From: Chlorops oryzae
Lineage: Eukaryota; Arthropoda; Insecta; Diptera; Chloropidae
Length of the DNA stretch: 64,000 bases
Assembly (NCBI GenBank): GCA_020466095.1
Contig: CM035806.1
Coordinates: 126,970,393 to 127,034,392, forward strand
Direction of reading: 5' to 3'
The position numbers and the translations under genes were made by a program. The notes beneath the pieces were generated by a model. That model worked only from the letters and a program-made list of their open reading frames with translations, did no database searches and had not been told where the DNA came from. Below, one piece after another: positions 11,144 through 21,145 of the stretch; positions within the stretch are counted from its first letter, which is position 1, and each line of letters starts with the position of its first letter.

Positions 11144-12040
11144 TAGCGTCTAAATTAAACAAGACCAAAAACTCGGAAATCACTTTTTTGTAGTACGTGA
11201 ATTTTTCTATTACTAAAAAGAAAAAATAAATGTTAAAATAAATTCTACAGTTTAAAATGGTACAATCATTCTTAAAAAAATCTTTATAATATCTGATTTT
11301 CTCTGCTTATAAATGAAAAAAATCCCTTAAAAAAAACTAACCGCTTGTACGTGCCCAATTTCTAGAGACGACAACAATGCGCAAAGAGGCATCGTGGTGG
11401 ATTGCCTGGTATGCCGTGTGGTTGTTGTTGCCTTTGGTGAATTGCCTATTAGCTTTGTTTAATTGCCTATTAGCTCGTTTCTCATACTGTAATACTTGGT
11501 TCTAACACTAAAAAAATCGTATTACAAGTATTTGTAATGCGCTTTAAATGAGTAAGCCCATTTTGAGTGTGTATTTAGTAAATCCTTCTTTAGCAAAAAA
11601 CAAAAGTTGGCAAAAATTTATACTTTTTAAGATAGGGTGTGTTTTACCCAAAAATATGCGAAAAATTCAACTTTTTCCGACTTTCAAGCCTCTGGAGCTC
11701 CTCCAAATATTGCGCAATCTAGTTGAAACTGCACCATTTCCTATCTCTTATAAAGTCGAACAAATTTCCGCCTTGGCCCGAAACATTCGAGCAACTTTAA
11801 AAAGCTCCATACGATTCTGGGCCACTCTAATATACATAAATTTTTTTAAATTATTTAAATAGAAAAATACACAAAAAAAAACACTTTAAAATATATACAT
11901 ATATTATATAAATAAATAAAAAAAAAAAGGAAGGAAAAGAAAAGTTAATTGAATTATTGTAAAACATGAACGTATTTTTTTTCTCAAATTCAAATTTAAT
12001 CGAAAATATAGCATGTAAAATACTTTTATACCTCAGCTTA

Positions 12041-12050
12041 AGGAGGGACA
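12041..12050 (+). promoter_or_regulatory. Gypsy-1 polypurine tract, arm 1
   Basis: AGGAGGGACA directly precedes the 3' LTR start TGAAACG, the expected site of plus-strand priming. The arm 2 copy is interrupted at this tract by a 309-bp MITE. Confidence 0.75.
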
Positions 12051-12259
12051 TGAAACGTTTTGAATAAGTAATGCAACGTAGTGTAAATACCAGCTTAACG
12101 TATTAACGTATCGAATAGACGTATGTACTTTGTATGTACCAAGTACCCATGGTCATTGTACATCACCATGCTTTGAATAAAACTTCAGTTCATATATTAA
12201 TATAAGTAATATATGCTTCAGTTGTTAATCATCATGAAAACCGATCGCAAGTCATTGTA
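12051..12259 (+). repeat. Gypsy-1 3' LTR, arm 1 (209 bp, with 33-bp insertion)
   Basis: Corresponds to the 176-bp LTR at 3314-3489 but carries about 33 extra AT-rich bases near 12,189-12,222 (TTAATATAAGTAATAT region). The three other LTRs in the window lack them. Followed by target duplication CCTAT. Confidence 0.85.
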
Positions 12260-12264
12260 CCTAT

Positions 12265-12873
12265 AAAAATAAGTCTCCAGAGTTTTGGAAAAAAGCAATA
12301 TTTTCAGATGAAAGTAAGTTCTGTGTTTTCGGAATAAAAGGTCGCCAGATTGTGTGGAGAAAAAAAGGCACTGCTTTAAACAAAGAAAAACTTTGCGCTA
12401 CAGTGAAACATGGTGGTTGTGGTGTTATGGTGTGGGGGTGCATGTCCAGTGCTGGAGTTGGAGAATTGGAATTTATAGAGGGGACAATGAAAGCGACGGA
12501 CTATGTCAACATTTTAAAGAGAAATTTGATAAAAAGTGCACAGCGTTTGGGCCTTGATGATGAGTTTTATTTTCAGCAAGATAACGATCCCAAGCATACT
12601 GCCCAAGTAACAAAGCTATGGATGCTATATAATGTGCAAAACAGGCTGAAAACTCCCCCTCAATCGCCAGACCTAAACCCAATCGAGCATTTATGGCACC
12701 ACTTAGAACGAAGAATTCGATCTCACGTTATCACGTCTAAGGCAATGCTAAAAGACGTTATTATGAGCGAATGGAACGCAATTACACCAGAAACAACAAC
12801 AAAATTGGTAGACTCGATGCCAAAAAGATTGGAGGAAGTCCAGGAGCGATTCGGCTATCCCACTAAATATTGA
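12265..12873 (+). pseudogene. Tc1 transposase, C-terminal catalytic half
   Basis: Carries the DD34E catalytic triad: Asp in IFSDESKFCVFG, Asp in FQQDNDPKHTA and Glu in NPIEHLWHHLE, with 34 residues between the last two, as in Tc1 transposases. The stop TGA is at 12,871-12,873. The frame is open across this part. It is separated from its DNA-binding half (2894-3313) only by Gypsy-1, so the gene was probably intact when the retrotransposon landed. Confidence 0.92.
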
Positions 12874-12882
12874 AATATGGCT

Positions 12883-13107
12883 GTGTACGCAGACTTTTTA
12901 TTGCCTTGGAAAGGCACTTTTTTAAGTTTTTGAATTTTAACTTTTTTTTGGAATCTTGTAAGAAGATTTTGAATTTTATTTCTTGTTTTAAATGCTTATT
13001 TGTATAAATAAAAAAAATTGGTTTCTGTAAAAACTCTTGAAATAGGTAGTAAATTCCATGTGTACATTCTAAGAAAGTTTGTGTACGCAGACTTTTTCTG
13101 CCTAGTG
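12883..13107 (+). repeat. Tc1 right inverted repeat with two direct repeats (IR/DR)
   Basis: The motif GTGTACGCAGACTTTTT occurs at 12,883-12,899 and again at 13,081-13,097, 198 bp apart, the outer copy near the terminus. This is the IR/DR layout known from Tc1 elements such as Sleeping Beauty, where each end has two transposase-binding sites. The inner part matches the left repeat in arm 2 (43,910-44,030 plus 49,450-49,507). Confidence 0.75.
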
Positions 13108-13109
13108 TA

Positions 13110-14519
13110 TGTTGAAAACCGAATAAGTTCGTCAAAATCAATTTCATCTCCTGAAGTTTTAATAGGCAGAAGATTTTCAAGGTGGTTATCAGTTAACGAA
13201 TTTCTGAACTTGTTTCTTATAAAAGCCATGTCAGAGAAAGCTGACTCACATGCGTACGTTGTTCCAAAACTTGAAAAAAGGTGGTATATTTTTGATTTAA
13301 GCAACGGGTACTTATTTTTGTCAATATGACACCAAAATTGAAGGCCTCGACCAAGAGGAAGCAAGGCATCTTTTTGAAGCGAATCTAGTTCCATTTGAGC
13401 CTTTTCATCTTCAAATTTAATGCTACAGAGCAAAGGATTTTTAAAAAGCTCAACTGAATCTTGAATTTTTTGAAAATCTGTGATCAAAAAAATTGTAAAA
13501 TTGCGGTAGATTATTGAACAAATTGTGGTTTCTTACAATTTCTTCAGTTTTTGGAAAATTTGTTAAGTCGTTTGACTTAAATTGTAGTTGGAGGTTTGTT
13601 TATCTTTTATTAAAACATTCTATGGACGTTAATAAATCCAAAACAAATTTTTTTGGGCCCTGCAAGTTTAAATTAAGTTGATAAAAGTAGAAAATTATAT
13701 CACAAAAAAAGCTTTATTTAATAAAAACATTTTGTCGGTTAATTTTGGAATAAGGAGATCAGTTTCAACGCTAGCATTGCTTTCGAAAAATTGAACTATT
13801 TCAATTCTAAGATTGTAAAATCTTTGAAGACATTTTGCTTTACTGAACCATCTAACTTCGGTATACAATAAGGTGTCGCTATGTTCGGCATCGATTTCTT
13901 CCAAGTATGCTCTGAATTGACGATGCGTCAACGCTTTATGCCCACGTCTGATATTTTGTATTGTTTTCACAACTATGGCCATCGTGTCCTCGACATTAAG
14001 AGATTTCGCCACTAAACTTACGTAGCTGTTCTACGAATCCCTTATTACATCCCACCATAACCTTAGCGCCATCATTGCATACAGAAGACAGTTTGTCTTT
14101 ATCTGCAAATGAAAAAACTTTTTCGTTTACAACGTTGTAAAGGTCTTACCCTCTTACGTTACTTCTCATTCCAATTAAATTCAAAAATACTTCTGTAACT
14201 ATTAAATTTGCGTCTACCGATCTGAAACACAATATAAGTTGGCTGGTGTCATTTATATCGGTAGTTTCATCCAAAGACAACGCAAAAGCTTCTGACTTTT
14301 GAATGGTTTGTTTTGCTTTTAAAAAAAGGAAACTCGCGACATCTTCTATTTCGCTCATTTCCTGTCCTTTTTGGCCAAAACAGTCTAAAATATCGACGGC
14401 TACTTCCTTTACAAAAGTGTCATCGTCTACAGGCCGCCCTTTTTTCGCTAATGCAATGGCGACTAGGTATGAAGCTTTTAAGTTGGCATTCGGAGGTATT
14501 TCTTCGACCACACTGTTTT
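13110..14519 (-). pseudogene. hAT-Z transposase (GTF2IRD2/ZBED5-like), arm 1, truncated
   Basis: hAT-family transposase read on the minus strand in broken frames. SLDETTDINDTSQLILC near 14,260 holds the first catalytic Asp. CNDGAKVMVG near 14,060-14,085 holds the second. The C-terminal dimerisation segment near 13,200-13,290 includes TTYACESAFSDM with the Glu and FRNSLTDNHLENLL. Frameshifts occur around 13,490-13,690 and 14,010-14,145. The 3' end is cut by the Tc1 element at 13,108 and the N-terminus by HINE-1 at 14,520. The N-terminal zinc finger survives only in arm 2. Confidence 0.8.
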
Positions 14520-15286
14520 TATACCCAGCGTGAGCGGGGTATATTAGTTTTGTACAAATCTTGTAACAGGGAGAATTAAGCTCCGGAGATATAGAAAAAT
14601 ATATTATATATAGAAATGATCAGGATCAAAAACTGAATCGATTTAGACATGTCCGTCTGTCCGTGGTCGGATCTCCTCCGAAACGGCTCAACCAATGAAG
14701 TCGAAATTTGGCACACATGTATATCGGGGTCCGAGTATGATCCTTAGTAAAAATAGGAGACATCCGCCCACTGCCACGCCCACAAAGGAATTTATTGTGT
14801 TTTCAGTAAAATGCTTCTAACTTGCGAACCACTCAACACATTCCATTGATATTTGGTGTCCTAGTAAACTAGGAAAAGGGACATTTCCTGGCTAAAATTG
14901 GACGCCGCCCTCCTCGAGCCACCCCCACAAATAAGCCCAAAAATAAGGGCTTATCGTAACTTGTGAAGTAAAAGGCGTAGAAGCTTCAAATTCGCAGCAT
15001 AGGTTGACCAAGGCAAATGAAAGGTGTAGGAACAAAAATTTATGTAACCCGCCCACTACCACGCCCACAAATAGAAAATTTTCATAACTTCCGAAGTAAA
15101 AGGCGTAGAAGCTTCAAATTCGCAACATAGGTTCACCAAGGCGAATGAAAAGTGTAGGGAAATAATTTATGTGGCCCGCTCACTGTCACGCCCACAAATA
15201 GAGAAGCAAAACATAGTGCGCTCATAATGTCGGGACGCTGGGTATTTCAAAGCCGGGCTTGACAGACTTTAGCTTTCTTACTTGTT
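14520..15286. mobile_element. HINE-1: DINE-1/Helentron-like non-autonomous element
   Basis: One end is TATACCCAGCG, the other is the hairpin-type end ACTTTAGCTTTCTTACTTGTT. It includes a short GTCY stretch (GTCCGTCTGTCCG near 14,651), the landmark GATCAGGATC near 14,618, and blocks of the tandem unit with CCACGCCCACAAAT. This layout resembles fly INE-1/DINE-1 elements as I remember them. The insertion truncates hAT-Z in arm 1 and marks the end of that arm. Confidence 0.7.
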
Positions 15287-15683
15287 TTTCATTTGAACTA
15301 TGCAAAGCATGCCACGATTAAAGCATTTTTCGTGCTCTCAATTTGTTGAATGTGCCTAAAGCCTTTTCTGATTGGTTAATTTAATGTCACTGACAAATTT
15401 TTCGTTCTCTTCTCTGTCGCTGCTTTTTGTGTTGCTACCAGGGTTCGGACTATACTCCGATCGGAGTAGATCTATTACTTTTTTTTTTAATTTTTGAAAT
15501 CTACTCCGCCACTACCCTATACCTGAAATCTACTCCGATTTTTTCACTTCACCAAACTCAAAATAATTTTGGCTATGTCCAGGGCTGCCAGATGATTTTT
15601 GGCTAAAACCGTCACTTTTTAACAGAAAAATCGTCAAAATCGGCATTGAACTTTAAAAAATCGTCAAAAAAACGCAGTTAAAA

Positions 15684-16758
15684 ACAAGTAAGAAAGCTAA
15701 AGTCGGTCAAGCCCGACTTTGAAATATCCAGCGTCCCGACATTATGAGCGCACTATGTTTTGCTTCTCCATTTGTGGGCGTGGCAGTGGGAGGGAAAAAT
15801 AAATTATTTCCCTACACCTTTCATTCGCCTTGGTGAACCTATGTTGCGAATTTGAAGCTTCTACGCCTTTTACTTCGGAAGTTACTAAAAATCTTTATTT
15901 GTGGGCGTGGCAGTGGGTGGGCCACAAAAATTTTTTTCCTACACCTTTCATTTGCCTTGGTGAACCTATGTTGCGAATTTGAAGCTTCAACGCCTTTTAC
16001 TTCGGAAGTTACGAAAAATCTTCATTTGTGGGCGTGGCAGGGGGCGGGCCAGTTAAATTTTTTCCCCACACCTTTCGTTTGCCTTGGTCAACCTATGTTG
16101 CGAATTTGAAGCGTCTACGCCTATTAATTCGGAAGTTACGAAAAATCTCCATTTGTGGGCGTGGCAGTGGGCGGGCCATATAAATTTTTTTTCTACAGCT
16201 TTCATTCGCCTTGGTCAACCTATGTTGCGAATTTGAAGCTTCTACGCCTTTTACTTCACAAGTAACGATAAGCCCTTATTTGTGGGCTTATTTGTGGGCG
16301 TGGCTCACGGAGGGCGGCGTCAATTTTTTTCCAGGATATGTCTTTTTTCGTAGTTTACCAGTACACCAAATATCAATGGAATGTGTTGAGTGGTTCGCAA
16401 GTTACAAGCATTTTACTGAAAACACATTATAGTCATTTGTGGGAGTGGCAGTGGGCGGATGTCTCCCATTTTTACTTAGGATCATACTCGGATCCCGATA
16501 TACCTATGTGCCAAATTTCGACTTGATTGGTCCAGCCGTTTCGGAGGAGATCCGACCACGGACGGATGGACAGACGGACGGACGGACGGACGGACGGACG
16601 GACAGACGGACAGACGGACGGACAGACGGACATGTCTAAATCGATTCAGTTTTTGATCCTGATCATTTCTTTATATATATGTCTATATCTCCGGAGCTTA
16701 GTTCTCCCTGTTACAAGATTCGCACAAAACTAATATAACCCGCTTACGCTGGGTATAA
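15684..16758. mobile_element. HINE-2: DINE-1/Helentron-like element in hAT-B
   Basis: Starts ACAAGTAAGAAAGC with the hairpin AAAGTCGG-TCAA-GCCCGACTTT and ends CTGGGTATAA. It contains about four copies of a unit of roughly 125 bp with GTGGGCGTGGCAGTGGG, then a unique region with CAGTACACCAAATATCAA, then a GGACGGAC microsatellite and GATCCTGATC. Confidence 0.75.
16556..16633 (+). repeat. (GGAC)n microsatellite of HINE-2
   Basis: About 19 GGAC/AGAC tetranucleotides, the longest of the GTCY-type arrays in this window. The other HINE copies have two to five units. Confidence 0.9.
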
Positions 16759-16874
16759 ATATATGTTTTAAAAAGGAAATTTGCCTTTATTGAATTCATT
16801 TTTGTACTCAAAACAAGAAAAAAAAGGAGGAAGCTTTCAGCGTTTTTAATATTTGTTTGCAACGATAACTTTAA

Positions 16875-17382
16875 TAGCACTGACAGACATAGGTATTTTA
16901 CACCATGATGGTGTGAAGTCTAGGTGACACACATAGGTATTTCTCAAAAGTCTACCTTAGCCAACATAGACTTTTTATAGACTTCACACTACATTGAAAG
17001 GGAGGAATTATTGTGGACTTCTTAGATTGATATGGCAACGCTGCACAAAATTAAACGAAATATCGATTATTTTATCGGAAACCAGATGTTTAAATTTCTA
17101 GTTTCAAGTAATTTATGCGAAATGCATGAAATTAATTCCATCGTATGGGTTTATATAACAAACAAACGATATTTCCATAGACTCTTGTGAGATAAATTCG
17201 AGGCCAAATGCTACCAAAATGTTTTTATTGTTTTTGTTGTTGTTTTAATTTTCAATTATCAGCTGTTTTAAAGAAGTCCACAACAGAAATCCACAATCAA
17301 TTATTGTGTGTCTCCCCAACATAGACTTTTTTCATTGTAGTATGAAGTCTATAGACTTTACACCATATGTCTGTCAATGCTA
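16875..17382. mobile_element. Harbinger-like MITE (508 bp)
   Basis: TIR TAGCACTGACAGACATA pairs with TATGTCTGTCAATGCTA. The 3-bp target duplication TAA lies at 16,872-16,874 and 17,383-17,385. Subterminal GACTTCACACTAC/GTAGTATGAAGTC motifs extend the inverted repeat. No coding capacity. TAA and a TAG start match the Harbinger copies in the arms in style, but the sequence differs. Confidence 0.75.
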
Positions 17383-17740
17383 TAACACTGGATGTCACCG
17401 TTAATGCTGATTAAAATTATAAGTGTTTTCGAAAGGAAACAAAATGACAAAAAACCAGAAGTTTGCGAAGTTGGCTGTAATTGTATTGAAAGTGACACAG
17501 TTAGTTTCGAATAATTATAAGAGTGTCATATGGAACCTACAGTGACCCGAAGCCAATTTTCTTAGCCAAAAAAAAAAAAAAAAAAAAAAAATGTCATATA
17601 TGTTAGTCTGCTTAAATTTAAATTTTAATAGAGTTTTACATCAAAATCTACGTTATAAAATCCTTTATTAAGGTGCATTCACATGGTGGCTCGCGCCAAA
17701 ATTTGGCCGCAGTTGCAGCTATAGTTCTATATGGTATGAA

Positions 17741-17981
17741 TAGAGCGTGTATTTTTAAGCATTTATAAATTTGAAGCATACTGTGTGGGCGGAATATTTT
17801 TTTTCTTATCACCATTTTGGAAATAAGTAGCGAATTTGAACTTCAAGGGGATTTTCTAGCTTTGAAAAAGTCTTTAATAGGCTAAAAATCGATTTGAATC
17901 TTAACTTTATGTAAATTGAACAAATTTTTTGCTCCATAAAGTACGCTTCAATTTTATAAATGCTTAAAAATACACGCTCTA
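17741..17981. mobile_element. hAT-D: 241-bp MITE
   Basis: TIR TAGAGCGTGTATTTTTAAGC, with about 30 bp of inverted repeat. The 8-bp target duplication GGTATGAA lies at 17,733-17,740 and 17,982-17,989. The left flank (17,690-17,732) is the end of another repeat with GCAGCTATAGTTCTATATG, the same TIR type as the MITE at 30,617. Confidence 0.82.
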
Positions 17982-18330
17982 GGTATGAATCTTGCAAATT
18001 TGATTGCCATCTGTTTTATTTTTACTATTGTTACCACACCTGGTCAGATTGATTTAAAAAAACGTCAATTATTGGCTATTTTTGGGGTAAAAATCGTTAA
18101 ATCGGTAAAATGCATATTTGGCATAAAAAATCGTCAAATGACGATAAAATCGGGCTATCTGGCAGCCCTGGCTATGTCGCGATTTAGACGTGATGAGAAC
18201 GAGTTTTTTGTGTTCCCTCGTTCGCAAACAAATTGTCGTTTTCCATACAGATGTCTCTGTGTGTAAATCTTTACTGATGGAGATAAAAAAATATAAGTAA
18301 TATGTAAATGTAAGTTATAAATGTTTGCTT

Positions 18331-19212
18331 CAGGGACCATAACTGTTATAAATTATATTTTAAAAATTACAATTTAAGTATTATTTTAAGAGTTTTATTA
18401 TTTTAATCAGAAAATAAAAATTATTTTTTAAGTTTTATTTTTTACTCAGAAGATAAAACTTATTCTTAGAGTTTTATTTTTCGATCAAGAAATAAAAATT
18501 AATTTTCGAGTTATATTTTTTACTCAGAAGAAAAAACTTATTTTTAGATTTTTAATTTTTACTCAGTAAATAAAAATTATTTTTCGAATTTTAGTTTTTG
18601 CTCTGTAGATACAAATTTATCGTAGATTTTTATTTATTACTCAAAAAATAAAAATTGGTTTTTGAGTTTTTTTTTTTTTACTCAGAAAAATAAAACTCTT
18701 GCATAAGTATATTACCACTTTCTTCAAGATAACGCCTGAAATAGGATAAAGTGATGAAGAGTCGGATGATGATGAGCACGAGGAAATGAAAAAGGCCAGA
18801 TGCGAAATCGGCAACCACAATTCAAATCCAAAAAATATTTGCATAATACTTGTGTTTGCATAATTTTGTGAGTAAAACAAAAAACTTGAAAAATAATTTT
18901 TATTTTCTGAGTAAAAAATAAAACTCGAAAAATATTTTTTATCATCCGAGCAAAAAATAAAACTCTAAAAGCAAGTTTTATTTACTGAGTTAAAACTAAA
19001 TTTCTTAGAATAAGTTTTATCTTCTGAGTAAAAAATAAAACTCGAAAAATAATTGTTATTTCCTGATCAAAAAATAAAACTTGAGAATTAATTTTTGTTT
19101 TTTGATCAAAAAATAAAACTCTAATAATAACACTTAAATACTAATTTTTAAAATATAAATTATTTTATATCGATTTTTAAAATTCAAAAATAATTATTAT
19201 TTTGGGTCCCTG
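18331..19212. mobile_element. hAT-C: 882-bp AT-rich element nested in hAT-A
   Basis: Ends CAGGGACC and GGTCCCTG. The 8-bp target duplication GTTTGCTT lies at 18,323-18,330 and 19,213-19,220. The interior is made of degenerate direct and inverted repeats of about 60 bp containing TTTTTACTCAGAAGATAAAAC, so much of it can fold on itself. No ORF of note. Confidence 0.85.
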
Positions 19213-19360
19213 GTTTGCTTCAAATAAATTGTTGACCTTTTTTTTTTTTTGTGCGAAAATGAGAAATTCCAATTTAGTACCCAAAAATTCATTTCTACTC
19301 CGATTTTGTGGGTCTTCTACTACGAAATGGGATTTCCGTAGTCCGAACACTGGTTGCTAC

Positions 19361-19785
19361 ACAAGTTTTTACTCTCACTCAGTGATGCCAACTTAGCCCC
19401 TTTTCGGGCTATTTTAGCCCTAATTGGTATGCCCAGAACGCAAAATTTTTTTTTTTGCCCGAAACTAAAATACGCGCAATTTTAGCCCATTTCCGACAAA
19501 AAAATTAGCCCCCTTGTGCGTTTTTGAAATTTTTAATTTTTATATATGTCGGCGCCTCAGTACTGTAGTTTTTCTGAGAACGAGGTGAAATCATAAAGCT
19601 TTCACCGAATGTGTTACTGTGAGTTCGACAGATTAGTAGGCTTTTGAACTAAATCGATTTGGTATTCTAGCATGCTTTGGAATCAGTAAAAATAGATTCA
19701 AAAACTATAAAGGAAACTAAGATCTGGGAAAAAGAGATATAAATCGATTGGAGTCGAATCGAGTACTACGTTGCGTTCCAGGAAC
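19361..19785. other. Non-coding stretch before second gypsy gag; possible hAT end at 19,380
   Basis: CAGTGATGCCAACTTAGCCCC at 19,380-19,400 looks like a hAT terminus, but I found no partner end, possibly because of the assembly gap. The rest is probably 5' leader or LTR of the gypsy element whose gag starts at 19,786. No LTR pair can be shown because the 3' part is missing. Confidence 0.35.
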
Positions 19786-21045
19786 ATGGAGTTAGAAAAA
19801 GACAGTTCCAATTTCGGCGAAGGAAACAAAAATCCTTCTTCAATAATAAAAGGCTCTAATGCCCGGCCTTCTCCGACAGGAGCAAATATCGATCCTTCTT
19901 CAATAATAGAAGGCTCTAATGCCAGGCCTTCTCCGACATCAGAAGTGGGATCAGGCCCTCAAATCGCAAATGCGAATGAGCAATGGCGCATCCTTTTCGA
20001 ATCCCAAAATCGGCATTTTATGGAGCTCATCAAAGCCTTACAAGGACCAAAAGAAGTACCTCCTGAGACGAAACGTATTACGCTTCCAAAATTTAACCCA
20101 GACGCCACCGGATTTGATGCACATTCGTGGTGTCATACGGCCAATATAATATTATCCGAGCACCCGCTGGAAGGATGTGCACTAGTTGTAGCCCTCAGCA
20201 GATCCCTGGAAGGCAGCGCGTCGCAGTGGCTGTCGCAGATATGTTTCCCTGGAATGTCATGGCAACAATTTAAGGAGCTTTTCTTGCAACGGTTTGAAGG
20301 AATCGAGACTCCTGCCGCATTCTTACTCGATATTTTAAATGGGCACCCTAATGATGAGGAATGTCTTTTTGCCTACGGAAGCCGTCTTGTCACATCGCTT
20401 ATGTCCAGATGGAAGACTTTGAGTGTTGAGGAGATAGCCGTGTCAGTTGTCCTTGCTCGTACGGCCCAAATTGACAACAGGTTGCAACGCTTGCTATTCA
20501 CAACGGAAATAAGAACTAGAAACGAGTTGCAGCAAGAACTTAAAGCTTATGCGTTTGGAAAAAGGAAATATAATTCTGATGAACGTTTCGCCGGCCCAGA
20601 ACGAAAAAGAATTAAGCCTACGCCAAATATAAGATGTCATTTTTGCGGAAAATTTGGCCACAAAATCGCAGAATGTCGTGTTAGGAAACCGGAGTCTTTT
20701 TTTAAGAAGCAGCTCAGCGGAAGTGCGTTAGTTGGAAAGCAACAACAAGCGGTAACGTGCTTTAAATGCGGAGAAAATGGTCACATCTCTCCTGTGTGCC
20801 CCAGAAGTAAAAATTTAGCCAACAATAGTAACAGCGTGGAAAGAAGGGTCAACGCGTGTACGGTAGCCGAGCCAAAAGGTTTATTGATCCAAGATGGTGA
20901 GTCCTTTCCATTTTGTTTTGATTCGGGTGCTGAATGCTCACTCATTAAGGAGAGCGTGTCGAAAAAACTTTTGGGAAAAAGGATCAATAATGTGGTCGTT
21001 CTAAAAGGAATCGGGAATAATACTGTGTGCAGTACATTGCAAATA
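19786..21045 (+). CDS. Second gypsy element: gag and start of protease (cut by gap)
   Basis: The first ATG in frame is 19,786 (MELEKDSSNF). An N-terminal tandem repeat of about 20 residues appears twice (PSSIIKGSNARPSPTG, PSSIIEGSNARPSPTS). Then comes a gag matrix/capsid region with SASQWLSQICFPGMSWQQFKELF, two CCHC zinc knuckles (CHFCGKFGHKIAEC and CFKCGENGHISPVC) and a retropepsin with CFDSGAECSLI. The frame is intact to the N gap at 21,046. It is clearly a different lineage from Gypsy-1: the protease has DSGA rather than DTGS. After the gap the sequence is an unrelated DINE-like repeat. Confidence 0.88.
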
Positions 21046-21145
21046 NNNNNNNNNNNNNNNNNNNNNNNNNNNNNNNNNNNNNNNNNNNNNNNNNNNNNNN
21101 NNNNNNNNNNNNNNNNNNNNNNNNNNNNNNNNNNNNNNNNNNNNN
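21046..21145. other. Assembly gap (100 N)
   Basis: Exactly 100 N, a conventional placeholder for a gap of unknown size. It lies between a gypsy protease and the middle of a HINE and sits inside the spacer of the giant inverted duplication. Confidence 0.99.

Larger units (their letters stand above)
7749..11829. mobile_element. Element D, arm 1: long-TIR DNA transposon (hAT-like termini)
   Basis: Ends TAGAGTGGCCCA with inverted repeats of about 320-330 bp and a perfect 8-bp target duplication ATATACAT (7741-7748 and 11,830-11,837). A TAGAG start with 8-bp duplication fits the hAT superfamily, but no recognisable hAT transposase is present. The element carries two reading frames of unknown function (8792-9424 plus, 10,877-11,143 minus). 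It lies in Gypsy-1 just after pol. Element E is nested inside; without E the length is about 3.3 kb, close to the arm 2 copy without its pogo MITE. Confidence 0.8.
3314..12259 (+). mobile_element. Ty3/gypsy LTR retrotransposon Gypsy-1, arm 1 copy
   Basis: Boundaries come from two similar LTRs (3314-3489 and 12,051-12,259), a primer-binding-site candidate, a polypurine tract and a 5-bp target duplication CCTAT (3309-3313 and 12,260-12,264). Domain order is gag, protease, RT, RNase H, integrase, so Ty3/gypsy. I see no env-like reading frame. Short LTRs and the domain style suggest a Mag-like lineage, which is inference. Element D (7749-11,829) is inserted between the end of pol and the 3' LTR. 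Confidence 0.9.
2750..13107 (+). mobile_element. Tc1-like transposon, arm 1 copy, split by Gypsy-1
   Basis: N-terminal transposase lies at 2894-3313 and the C-terminal part at 12,265-12,873, with Gypsy-1 between them. The right end is CACTAGGCAGAAAAAGTCTG (complement strand) ending at 13,107, next to a TA at 13,108-13,109. The insertion is in the 3' part of the hAT-Z gene, since hAT-Z coding resumes immediately beyond it. The left end is outside the window because Harbinger sits in the Tc1 5' region. Confidence 0.85.
15580..18170. mobile_element. hAT-B nested in hAT-A
   Basis: TIR CAGGGCTGCCAGAT pairs perfectly with ATCTGGCAGCCCTG. The 8-bp target duplication GCTATGTC lies at 15,572-15,579 and 18,171-18,178. 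Subterminal AAATCGTCAAAA motifs recur at both ends. It contains HINE-2, a Harbinger-like MITE, hAT-D and a poly-A run at about 17,568-17,591. Confidence 0.88.
15439..19352. mobile_element. hAT-A: non-autonomous hAT, host of nested elements
   Basis: TIR CAGGGTTCGGACTA pairs with TAGTCCGAACACTG. The perfect 8-bp target duplication GTTGCTAC lies at 15,431-15,438 and 19,353-19,360. The interior shows CTACTCCGA motifs at both ends. Most of its length is later insertions (hAT-B with its cargo, hAT-C). Confidence 0.85.

Noticed and set aside
11548..11862. Open frame starting MSKPILSVYLVNPSL, present four times (7728-8018, 11,548-11,862, 32,565-32,981, 36,248-36,460)
   Set aside because: It lies in the long inverted repeats of element D, so its conservation follows from the repeat. 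No independent sign of coding.
3314..12259. env gene or retrovirus status for Gypsy-1
   Set aside because: Between integrase and the 3' LTR there is only AT-rich sequence and the inserted element D. No envelope-like frame is present.
17568..17591. Poly-A run as a SINE or LINE tail
   Set aside because: No upstream element with retroposon features and no flanking target duplication was found.
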